Assembly: GCA_946530355.1 (NCBI GenBank)
Contig: CAMNAB010000088.1
Span: forward strand, 1-12,751
DNA from: Firm-04 sp003446315
GTDB taxonomy: Bacteria > Bacillota > Clostridia > Oscillospirales > Ruminococcaceae
Length of the DNA stretch: 12,751 bases
Reading direction: 5' to 3'
Below are positions 7,033-12,711 of this stretch, in pieces; position 1 is the stretch's first letter; each line of letters starts with the position of its first letter. Both the position numbers and the translations under genes were made by a program. The notes beneath the pieces are model-generated. The model had not been told where the DNA came from. It saw nothing but the letters and a program-made list of their open reading frames with translations, and did no database searches.

Positions 7033-7791
7033 TTATTGCTGCTGGTTCTGTAAGCGGAGCTTGTCTGTAATCAGCGCAATAAACTCCGAGTTTGTCGGCT
7101 TCCCTTTGCATGTATTGACGGTATAGCCGAAAAATGCGTTTAAGGTATCCAGATTGCCGCGATCCCATGCGATCTCAATTGCGTGCCGGATGGCGCGTTC
7201 CACACGGGACGGCGTTGTGGTGAATTGTGCCGCAACACGCGGATAAAGCTGCTTTGTCACGCTGTCCAGCAGCTCCGGCTCATGATATGCGCTCACAATT
7301 GCACAGCGCAGATAATGATAGCCTTTGATATGTGCCGGCACACCGAGCTGATGAATGATATCTGTGATGGTGATGGCGAGATCCTGTCCGGCGCGGTTCG
7401 TAAATGCACCAAGCGGCTGCTTATTGGTCAGCAGCGAGATGCGCTCGCCCAGCACGTTCAGATCAAACGGCTTGAGCATGAAATAGGCAGCACCGTTTTG
7501 CATCACCTGCTGCTCGACGAAACTGTTGTCATATGAGGATGTCACGATAAAAGCCGGTCGTTTGCCGTTTCCTGCGCCTGCTTTTTTCATCAGTTCAATC
7601 GCATCCATATGCGGCAGAATGGCATCTACGACAACAACATCCGGTGTATCGTTCCGGATCGACTCCAGAACGGTGTTTCCGTTTTTCGGTCTTGTATATG
7701 CGTACATCCCCTGTGCACGCAGGACACTGGCACAGGATACGCCGTATTCTGCCGTGTCATCACCAATCAGAACCTTGACTTGCTTTTGCAT
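7033..7791 (-). CDS. spo0A: Sporulation master response regulator Spo0A
   Basis: This 252-residue, full-length Spo0A is the phosphorelay-controlled transcription factor that commits the cell to sporulation and controls post-exponential genes. The receiver domain (about 5-125) has the acidic pair D11-D12, phosphoacceptor D56 in VVVVDAILP, T84/S85 and K107 in LKPFD. The C-terminal effector domain (about 140-252) carries the near-invariant signatures GVPAHIKGY (150-158), SRVERAIRHAIEIAW (195-209, the recognition helix that contacts the 0A box) and KPTNSEFIA (231-239). All key residues are intact, so it should be functional. The start at 7791 is fixed by AAAGGAGG 7 nt upstream. The gene is transcribed away from spoIVB, unlike the usual spoIVB-spo0A order, and is followed closely by a flavin reductase-like gene and a SUKH gene. 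Confidence 0.97.
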   Translation of the reverse strand: MQKQVKVLIGDDTAEYGVSCASVLRAQGMYAYTRPKNGNTVLESIRNDTPDVVVVDAILPHMDAIELMKKAGAGNGKRPAFIVTSSYDNSFVEQQVMQNGAAYFMLKPFDLNVLGERISLLTNKQPLGAFTNRAGQDLAITITDIIHQLGVPAHIKGYHYLRCAIVSAYHEPELLDSVTKQLYPRVAAQFTTTPSRVERAIRHAIEIAWDRGNLDTLNAFFGYTVNTCKGKPTNSEFIALITDKLRLQNQQQ

Positions 7792-7820
7792 GGTTCTACC
7801 TCCTTTTGCGTTATGTTTCC

Positions 7821-7849
7821 ATTTTATCACGCAGGAAAACAAAATGCAA
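7821..7849 (-). promoter_or_regulatory. Promoter of spo0A
   Basis: On the minus strand the sequence reads TTGCAT (7849-7844), 17 bp, TAAAAT (7826-7821), with TGA just before the -10 giving the TGn extension. It lies 30 bp upstream of the start at 7791, leaving a short leader that contains the strong ribosome binding site. It looks like a vegetative sigma-A promoter; no clear sigma-H promoter was recognised. Confidence 0.6.
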
Positions 7850-7879
7850 GAGCGAAGAACAGCGAAGAAGGCCCATTCA

Positions 7880-8009
7880 TGTCGGAAGATGACAAATGCG
7901 GAAAATTATAACGTAAAATGACGTATCTGCTGTAAAAATAATTTGTTTCAAAATGCGTATGAAGTCGGAATAAATGATGAATTGTCGATTGCGGAACGGT
8001 TTTGTCGGT
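7880..8009 (+). promoter_or_regulatory. Cluster of 0A-box-like sites in the spo0A-spoIVB spacer
   Basis: Three plus-strand heptamers resemble the Spo0A target core TGTCGAA: TGTCGGA at 7880-7886, TGTCGAT at 7983-7989 and TGTCGGT at 8003-8009. The last two are exactly 20 bp apart, which is two helical turns on the same face. Each has one or two mismatches, so individually they are weak. The location between spo0A and the divergent spoIVB is where Spo0A autoregulation would be expected. The rest of the 351-bp spacer (7792-8142) holds no convincing gene; a TATAAT at 8074-8079, 64 bp upstream of spoIVB, lacks a clear -35. Confidence 0.35.
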
Positions 8010-8142
8010 TTCTGCGGCGCATGCATTGGCGAAGCTGGAAAAACATTTGCAGTTTGAAACGATCCTTTTGGTTTATAATAATTTTGCGCGGACATCACGA
8101 TGCCGCGATGCATTCGGAATACCGCAGAGAGGAAGCAGAAAA

Positions 8143-9363
8143 ATGAATAAGCAAGCAAAAAGAAACCGGCTTGAGCGTTTTGCGGTCTGCGCGGCGGCTT
8201 TGCTGATGTATCTGACCGGCGCGGTGCACTATTATGCGCAGCATCTGCCCGATCATTTTTATGCAGAAGTGAACCGTCCGCTTTCCGTGGAAACGGTTTT
8301 GCCGGTCACAATCCGCAGCAAACCGCCCTCTGTACCGCAGGTGCATGAGGCGGAAGTGCGGCTTTTCGGGATGATCCCTGTCAAAACAGTCTCCCTGACA
8401 ACAGTTTCTCCGACTGCCGTTTATGTCGGCGGACAGCCATTCGGCATTCGCATGCTGATGGCAGGCGTGATGGTCGTTTCCATGAGTGATGTTTCGCTGC
8501 CGACCGGAAGCAGATGTCCTGCCGCAGATGCCGGTATTGAGATCGGTGATCTGATCTGTGCTGTCAACGGGGAACCGATCGGCTGCAATGCCGATTTGCA
8601 GGAAGCGGTTGCTGCATCCCGCGGCGATCCGGTCAATGTGGAGATCCGGCGCGGCGATGCGGTGCTGCAAGTGGCAGTTCAGCCGGTTTATTCACCGCTG
8701 ACACAGCGCTGGCAGACCGGCATGTGGGTGCGCGACAGCACTGCCGGAATCGGGACAGTCACTTATTATCTTTCGGATGCAAACGGAGAGATCCGGTTTG
8801 CAGGGCTGGGACATGCTGTTTGTGATGCCGATACCGGAGAACAGATTCCGCTGGCTTCCGGTGATGTGCTGGCAGTTTCCGTCAATGACATTGTGACGGG
8901 TAGCGCCGGCAAACCCGGAGAACTGCGCGGCAGATTTGATACCGGTTCCGGGATCGGGACACTCTGTGCAAATACGGCATGCGGGGTGTTCGGCACCATG
9001 CATGCGCTGCCGGATCAGCTGCAGCTTTTGCCGCTGGGCTTCCGGCAGGATATCAGGCGCGGTGATGCTTTGATCTACACCACGACGGAAGGCAGCACAC
9101 CGCGTGCTTTTACCGCTGAGATCGAGGAGATCCGCGGCGATGATGCAGCGATGCGGAATCTGGTGATCCATGTCACAGATCCGGCGCTGCTGGAATCGAC
9201 CGGCGGGATCGTGCAGGGCATGAGCGGCAGTCCGATCATCCAGAACGGGAGACTCATCGGCGCTGTCACGCATGTGTTTGTCAAAGATCCGACACGCGGC
9301 TACGGCATTTTTGCCGAGAATATGTATGCGCAGACCGCAGCCTATGCGGACACCGCAGCTTAA
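8143..9363 (+). CDS. spoIVB: SpoIVB peptidase (sigma-K checkpoint signalling serine protease)
   Basis: This 406-residue SpoIVB is a membrane-anchored serine peptidase made in the forespore. In Bacillus it crosses to the intermembrane space and cleaves SpoIVFA to trigger pro-sigma-K processing. An N-terminal membrane anchor (about 12-30) is followed by a linker, a PDZ domain (about 105-180, PAADAGIEIGDLICAVNGE) and the S55 peptidase domain. Catalytic residues are seen as H224 in GLGHAV, a likely Asp at 228 or 230, and Ser in GMSGSP (359-364, probably S363). The start at 8143 has an AGAGGA ribosome site about 9 nt upstream; the frame is open to 8002, but that extension has no domain signal. It is the only plus-strand gene here and diverges from spo0A. 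Length is close to the family's usual ~425 residues. The intact active site suggests function. Confidence 0.95.
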   Translation: MNKQAKRNRLERFAVCAAALLMYLTGAVHYYAQHLPDHFYAEVNRPLSVETVLPVTIRSKPPSVPQVHEAEVRLFGMIPVKTVSLTTVSPTAVYVGGQPFGIRMLMAGVMVVSMSDVSLPTGSRCPAADAGIEIGDLICAVNGEPIGCNADLQEAVAASRGDPVNVEIRRGDAVLQVAVQPVYSPLTQRWQTGMWVRDSTAGIGTVTYYLSDANGEIRFAGLGHAVCDADTGEQIPLASGDVLAVSVNDIVTGSAGKPGELRGRFDTGSGIGTLCANTACGVFGTMHALPDQLQLLPLGFRQDIRRGDALIYTTTEGSTPRAFTAEIEEIRGDDAAMRNLVIHVTDPALLESTGGIVQGMSGSPIIQNGRLIGAVTHVFVKDPTRGYGIFAENMYAQTAAYADTAA

Positions 9364-9364
9364 A

Positions 9365-9398
9365 CCTGCGCAGATCCTTCCTTTTGGATCACCGCAGG
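9365..9398 (+). other. Hairpin in the spoIVB 3' untranslated region
   Basis: CCTGCG (9365-9370) and CGCAGG (9393-9398) pair, with an inner GATCC/GGATC stem and a symmetric 2x2 internal loop around an 8-nt T-rich loop. It begins 1 nt after the spoIVB stop codon. No plus-strand T-run follows, so it may stabilise the mRNA end rather than terminate it. Confidence 0.45.
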
Positions 9399-9407
9399 AT
9401 CGGAAGT

Positions 9408-9442
9408 ATAAAAAACGGGGCGTTTCGGTACTGAAACGCCCC
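9408..9442 (-). terminator. Terminator of the HPr gene (probably bidirectional)
   Basis: A 10-bp perfect stem (GGGGCGTTTC at 9417-9426, complement at 9433-9442, loop 6 nt) is followed on the minus strand by GTTTTTTATAC. It lies about 100 bp beyond the HPr stop codon. On the plus strand it is followed only by TTCTGTC, but the strong stem could also limit spoIVB read-through. Bases 9443-9543 hold nothing further that I recognise. Confidence 0.8.
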
Positions 9443-9543
9443 TTCTGTCATCTCATTCCAAGCAGCATGTCAGGCGCGCTGCCATAGATTTGTGCCGCGG
9501 ATGCGGACACGTTTCGGGATCGCTCCCTTCATCTGATGTGGAC

Positions 9544-9816
9544 TCAGCGGCTCTCGTCACTGAAACCACTGTCAACCAGCTCAACCAGAGAAGCAACAGC
9601 CTGTTCTTCATCTGTGCCGTCAGCAATGATGCGAATTGCAGTGCCGCCGACAATGCCGAGCGAAAGAATACCCAACAGGGACTTTGCATTCACTCTGCGC
9701 TCTTCCTTTTCGATCCAGATTGCAGAACGGAACTCGTTTGCCTTCTGAATGAAGAAGGTTGCAGGACGTGCGTGCAGACCCACCTGATTCTGAACCATGA
9801 CATCTTTAATACACAT
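9544..9816 (-). CDS. ptsH: HPr family phosphocarrier protein
   Basis: This 90-residue HPr is the phosphocarrier of the sugar phosphotransferase system, passing phosphate from enzyme I to the enzyme II complexes. H15 in GLHARPA is the phosphorylated histidine. S46 in NAKSLLGILSLG (43-54) is the HPr kinase/phosphorylase site used with CcpA for catabolite repression in Firmicutes. Both are present, which argues for a true HPr rather than Crh, which lacks the His. The start at 9816 has AAAGGAG 9 nt upstream (9826-9832). No ptsI is adjacent, as is common in clostridia, so the symbol rests on the protein alone. The gene stands alone with a terminator and a long, possibly structured upstream region. 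Confidence 0.92.
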   Translation of the reverse strand: MCIKDVMVQNQVGLHARPATFFIQKANEFRSAIWIEKEERRVNAKSLLGILSLGIVGGTAIRIIADGTDEEQAVASLVELVDSGFSDESR

Positions 9817-9921
9817 AAACTTTCTCTCCTTTATAAATTCATAAAACCCTTCGATTGCATATCAACCCGTGCGATTCATTTCAATCGGATTGCTGCTCCG
9901 TGCGGATCCGCCACACGCGGT

Positions 9922-9953
9922 AAAAAAACACCAACGGCTGAAGGCTCAAGCCG
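9922..9953 (-). terminator. Terminator/attenuator hairpin upstream of HPr
   Basis: On the minus strand, CGGCTTGA and TCAGCCG (9953-9935) form a 7-bp stem with one bulged T and a GCCT loop. Six bases later comes a run of seven T (9928-9922). It lies about 105 bp upstream of the HPr start, so it either ends a separate small RNA or acts as a leader attenuator for HPr. Confidence 0.6.
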
Positions 9954-10098
9954 GATGTATACCCCTCTGTTTCTGCACGGTCATGCCTGATTGACGCTGT
10001 GCATTACAATCTGTAATCCCCTATCTGATTATACTAGGTGTATAACCAAAGCCCGTATGTGCTGCCGGGCACCGGAACCTTCGCCTTCACGGAACCAC
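9922..10098 (-). ncRNA. Candidate structured small RNA or leader RNA (~177 nt)
   Basis: A strong promoter (10105-10133) and a terminator-like hairpin (9922-9953) bracket about 177 nt with no convincing reading frame but dense secondary structure. Predicted minus-strand hairpins are GCCCG/CGGGC (10070-10051), an 8-bp stem at 10047-10027 with a 5-nt loop, ATTACA/TGTAAT (10017-10003), and TGCAC/GTGCA with an inner GTCA/TGAC (10003-9974). In addition, TGAAGGC near the 5' end (10089-10083) is complementary to GCCTTCA within the terminator (9945-9939), so the two could form mutually exclusive structures. It matches no riboswitch or housekeeping RNA consensus I can recall. It could be an independent sRNA or an HPr leader. 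Confidence 0.4.
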
Positions 10099-10104
10099 GC
10101 TATC

Positions 10105-10133
10105 ATTATACTGAATTTTTTTCGTTTCGTCAA
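10105..10133 (-). promoter_or_regulatory. Strong sigma-A promoter in the HPr-trmD spacer
   Basis: On the minus strand the sequence reads TTGACG (10133-10128), exactly 17 bp, TATAAT (10110-10105): five of six and six of six matches to consensus. Transcription would start near 10098 and run toward HPr, whose start lies about 280 nt away. A second TATAAT at 10033-10028 has no -35 and lies within a predicted hairpin stem. Confidence 0.75.
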
Positions 10134-10227
10134 TCTCTTTTCTACACAAAAACGGGGTTCGACCTCAAAATTCTACCGTATGCTACATTCGGCGGAATGG
10201 AACTCGTCTTCGTTTGGGCACTTTCAC

Positions 10228-10275
10228 GAAAATAAATTGTTGAAAACCATTGTCGGGGTGTCCAGTTTTCAACAA
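10228..10275 (-). terminator. AT-rich terminator behind trmD
   Basis: An 11-bp perfect stem (TTGTTGAAAAC at 10237-10247, complement at 10265-10275, 17-nt loop) is followed on the minus strand by TTTATTTTC. It lies about 40 bp beyond the trmD stop codon. The stem has only three G-C pairs, so it is weaker than typical terminators, but its position fits the end of the rimM-trmD transcript. Confidence 0.55.
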
Positions 10276-10291
10276 AACAATTTGTTGAAAG
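10237..10291. repeat. Three-part TTGTTGAAA repeat with two competing hairpins
   Basis: The core TTGTTGAAA occurs twice in direct orientation (10237-10245 and 10282-10290), and its complement TTTCAACAA lies between (10267-10275). The middle copy can pair with the left copy (11 bp) or with the right copy (TTCAACAAA 10268-10276 with 10281-10289, 4-nt loop), but not with both. Confidence 0.75.
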
Positions 10292-10312
10292 TCACAAGTC
10301 TGCAACATGTTT

Positions 10313-11005
10313 TTATTCCTTTGACCATTTTGCCCAAAGGTCAGGGCGGCGTTTCCGGGTGATCTCCTGACTTTGTTCCGAACGCCACTGTGCAATGTTT
10401 TTGTGATGTCCGCTGAGCAGTACAGGCGGGACTGTTTCGCCTTCCCAGACTTCCGGTCGGGTATACTGCGGGTATTCCAGCAGCCCGCTGAAATGACTTT
10501 CTTCCTCATAGGCTTCCGGAGAGGGGAGCACATCCGGACACATTCTTGCAACGGCATCCGTCAGGATCAATGCCGGCAGCTCACCGCCCGTGACAACATA
10601 ATCACCGATGGAGATTTCCTCATCCACAATGCGGTCAAGCACGCGCTGGTCGATGCCTTCGTAATGTCCGCAGAGCAGGAACAGCCGCGGCATCTCTGCA
10701 AGCTCCCGCACCCGCTGCTGTGTGAGCACATTGCCCTTCGGTGACAAATATATTGTATGCATCGGCAGCTCTGACTGTGCTTTGACTGCCTTCCAGCAAT
10801 CATATACCGGCTGTGCCTGCATCACCATGCCCATGCCGCCGCCGAACGGGGAATCGTCCACGCGGTTGTGCCGGTCGGCCGTATAATCCCGGATCTGATG
10901 GCACTGTACAGTGATCGCGCCTTTTTTCCGCGCTCTCCCGATGATGCTCTCAGACAGCACTGCCTCGCACATATCCGGAAACAGTGTTGCAATTTCAATC
11001 TGCAT
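10313..11005 (-). CDS. trmD: tRNA (guanine-37-N1)-methyltransferase TrmD
   Basis: This 230-residue enzyme uses S-adenosylmethionine to methylate N1 of G37 in tRNAs reading CNN-type codons, preventing +1 frameshifts. The trefoil-knot (SPOUT) domain is clear: the N-terminal start IATLFPDM (5-12), RVDDSPFGGGMGMVM (48-62), and the cofactor-binding knot LLCGHYEGIDQR (110-121) followed by EISIGDYVVTGGELPA (130-145). The linker LLEYPQYTRPEVWEG (175-189) and VPPVLLSGHH (192-201) are also conserved. Length is typical for the family. The start at 11005 overlaps the rimM stop by 11 nt, indicating translational coupling; AAGGA lies about 10 nt upstream. The longer frame to 11074 has no homology and overlaps rimM. 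The usual rplS partner does not follow; non-coding DNA does. Confidence 0.97.
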   Translation of the reverse strand: MQIEIATLFPDMCEAVLSESIIGRARKKGAITVQCHQIRDYTADRHNRVDDSPFGGGMGMVMQAQPVYDCWKAVKAQSELPMHTIYLSPKGNVLTQQRVRELAEMPRLFLLCGHYEGIDQRVLDRIVDEEISIGDYVVTGGELPALILTDAVARMCPDVLPSPEAYEEESHFSGLLEYPQYTRPEVWEGETVPPVLLSGHHKNIAQWRSEQSQEITRKRRPDLWAKWSKE

Positions 11006-11510
11006 CGTCAAACAGTCCTTCCAGCGGGCGGATGGTGATGGTATCCGTTTCAAAATCAATGTCAAGCACAACATCCGGGATCACCGGTACCAGCAGCATT
11101 TTGCCGCCGGGTGCTTCCACTTCATATACATCATTTGCGCCGGTCTGCAAGACATCTTTCAGCTTGCCGTATACTTTGCCGCTGTCCGCATCCTGCACGG
11201 TCATACCTTGCAGATCCTGAATGAAATAGGTGCCGTCATCCAGTTCCACATCTTCGCGGTTCATATACAGAACCGTATTGCGCAGGGCATTGGCTGCTTC
11301 TGCCGTATCGACACCTGCAAACTTCACCAGTGCCATATTTTTCTGTACACTTGCGCGTTCGATCTCCATCGGGAGATGCTCTTTTCCGCGGTAGAGCGTT
11401 TCAAATTCACATAAAAATGCGGCAGAATCGCACCACGGCATGACCTTGACAACGCCGCCGAGTCCATGCACATTGACGATTTTGCCGATTTCGAGATATT
11501 GCTTCTTCAT
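10995..11510 (-). CDS. rimM: Ribosome maturation factor RimM
   Basis: This 171-residue RimM binds ribosomal protein S19 and helps mature the 16S rRNA 3' head domain of the 30S subunit. The N-terminal RimM beta-barrel begins IGKIVNVHGLGGVVKV (8-23). The C-terminal PRC barrel begins near residue 92 with GTYFIQDLQGM and ends with VPVIPDVVLDIDF and the family-typical RPLEGLFD tail. Length and motif order are standard. The start at 11510 has AGGAG 6 nt upstream. The stop overlaps the trmD start by 11 nt. Upstream lies sigA, 90 bp away, rather than rpsP and a KH-domain protein as in the common rpsP-rimM-trmD-rplS order. Confidence 0.96.
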   Translation of the reverse strand: MKKQYLEIGKIVNVHGLGGVVKVMPWCDSAAFLCEFETLYRGKEHLPMEIERASVQKNMALVKFAGVDTAEAANALRNTVLYMNREDVELDDGTYFIQDLQGMTVQDADSGKVYGKLKDVLQTGANDVYEVEAPGGKMLLVPVIPDVVLDIDFETDTITIRPLEGLFDDAD

Positions 11511-11543
11511 TCGGATCTCCTCTGTTTTGGTTGATATCGGAAC

Positions 11544-11585
11544 GGCAACGGGGAAAACAGCCTGAAAAGCCGTATCCCCGCTGCC
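11544..11585 (-). other. Hairpin between sigA and rimM
   Basis: GGCA (11544-11547) with TGCC (11582-11585), and CGGGGA (11549-11554) with TCCCCG (11575-11580), form a stem with one mismatch and a 20-nt loop. It starts 16 nt beyond the sigA stop codon. No T-run follows on the minus strand, so it is probably a processing or partial-termination element, not a full terminator. No clear rimM promoter is seen in this 90-bp gap. Confidence 0.4.
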
Positions 11586-11600
11586 TTTTGCTTCCTGCGG

Positions 11601-12677
11601 TTAATGCTCAAGATAATCGCGCACTTTTTTGCTGCGGCTCGGATGCCGGAGCTTCCGGAGTGCTTTGGCTTCGATCTGCCGGATGCGTTCACGGGTGACA
11701 TTGAATGCTTTGCCCACATCTTCCAGTGTTTTCGGCGGTTCGTTATCCAGACCGTAACGCATGCGGAGCACATCTGCTTCCCGCGGGGTCAGAGTGGAGA
11801 GCACTTCATTGAGCTGCTCTTTCAGCATCGTATTATTTGCCGCATCATTCGGCGACTGCGCATGATTATCCGGGATGAAATCGCCCAGATGGCTGTCTTC
11901 TTCCTCACCGATCGGGGTTTCGAGCGAAACCGGCTCCTGTGCGATCCGCATGACTTCCCGCACCTTGTCCAGCGGCATGTCCAGATAATCGGCAATTTCT
12001 TCCTCTGTGGGATCTTTGCCGTTGATATGCAGAAGCTGGCTGGAAGCCTTCTTCACGCGGGTGATCGTTTCCACCATATGTACCGGAATGCGGATGGTAC
12101 GCGCCTGATCCGCAATGGCACGGGTGATGGACTGGCGGATCCACCATGTTGCATAAGTGGAGAATTTGAAGCCTTTGGTATAATCAAATTTATCGACGGC
12201 TTTCAGCAAGCCCATGTTGCCTTCCTGGATCAGATCCAGAAACTGCATGCCTCTGCCGACATATTTTTTTGCGATGCTGACCACCAGACGCAGGTTTGCT
12301 TCCGAAAGACGGTTTTTTGCTGCCTGATCGTTCGGATTGTCTGCAAGTCTCCGTGCAAGCTCTGTTTCTTCTTCCGGGGTCAGCAGCGGGACTCTGCCGA
12401 TATCTTTCAGATAGATCTTCACCGGATCATCCGGCGAGCCGCCGCTGTCCAGTGAAAGGGCATCTTCCTCTGCAAGCCGGGTTTCAATATCGTCATCCAG
12501 CAGGTCTTCTTCCGCAAGTTCCAGATTCAGCGTGTGACACTGTTCATAAAACAGCGTGATGTCTTCCTCTGTAAACATCAGCTCCTCAAACGCTGCATCC
12601 ATTTCATTCTGCGAAAGTTTTCCGGCTGCTTTGATTCGTTCCAGAAGCTGTTCGACCTTCTGATTATCTGCTGCCAT
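11601..12677 (-). CDS. sigA: Primary RNA polymerase sigma factor (SigA/RpoD)
   Basis: This 358-residue group 1 sigma factor directs RNA polymerase to housekeeping -35/-10 promoters. A short acidic N-terminal region 1.1 (about 1-80) precedes region 1.2 (DPVKIYLKDIGRVPLLTPEEE, 84-104). Region 2 (about 126-196) contains NLRLVVSIAKKY, GMQFLDLIQEGNMGLLKAVDKFD, and the -10-recognising, DNA-melting FSTYATWWIRQSITRAI. Region 3 lies at about 205-280. Region 4 (about 295-358) has LTPREADVLRMRYGL and the -35-binding helix VTRERIRQIEAKALRKLRHPSRSKK. Length is typical of Firmicutes SigA. The start at 12677 has AGGAGG 8 nt upstream. It begins 34 bp after the stop of another gene whose C-terminus also looks like a sigma factor, so the two are probably co-transcribed. 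dnaG, the usual upstream partner, is not directly adjacent. Confidence 0.96.
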   Translation of the reverse strand: MAADNQKVEQLLERIKAAGKLSQNEMDAAFEELMFTEEDITLFYEQCHTLNLELAEEDLLDDDIETRLAEEDALSLDSGGSPDDPVKIYLKDIGRVPLLTPEEETELARRLADNPNDQAAKNRLSEANLRLVVSIAKKYVGRGMQFLDLIQEGNMGLLKAVDKFDYTKGFKFSTYATWWIRQSITRAIADQARTIRIPVHMVETITRVKKASSQLLHINGKDPTEEEIADYLDMPLDKVREVMRIAQEPVSLETPIGEEEDSHLGDFIPDNHAQSPNDAANNTMLKEQLNEVLSTLTPREADVLRMRYGLDNEPPKTLEDVGKAFNVTRERIRQIEAKALRKLRHPSRSKKVRDYLEH

Positions 12678-12711
12678 GTTACTTCCTCCTGATTCCTACC
12701 GTAACCCGCAA

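Noticed and set aside
8002..8142. Open upstream extension of the spoIVB frame (47 extra residues)
   Set aside because: No ribosome binding site at 8002, no resemblance to SpoIVB N-termini, and it would bury the membrane anchor; the ATG at 8143 has a good site and an immediate basic-then-hydrophobic anchor.
7943..8146. 67-codon plus-strand frame in the spo0A-spoIVB spacer
   Set aside because: No ribosome binding site, no recognisable motif, overlaps the spoIVB start; kept as non-coding spacer.
9838..9865. Proximal HPr promoter TTGATA-N16-TATGAA
   Set aside because: The expected transcript start would fall within the HPr ribosome binding site and the -10 is only four of six; too weak to annotate.
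9922..10098. Known RNA classes (6S, SRP RNA, T-box, c-di-GMP, TPP, SAM, FMN, cobalamin riboswitches)
   Set aside because: None of the consensus sequence elements I can recall is present; the fold is a string of separate hairpins rather than the single long bubble hairpin of 6S RNA. An Rfam search was not possible here.
10237..10291. CRISPR-like repeat
   Set aside because: Only three short 9-base cores, one inverted, with unequal spacing and no spacer-repeat periodicity or cas genes.
9991..10362. Plus-strand open frame of 123 codons antisense to the trmD end and the structured spacer
   Set aside because: Composition looks non-coding, no ribosome binding site, and it runs into trmD antisense; the hairpins explain the region better.
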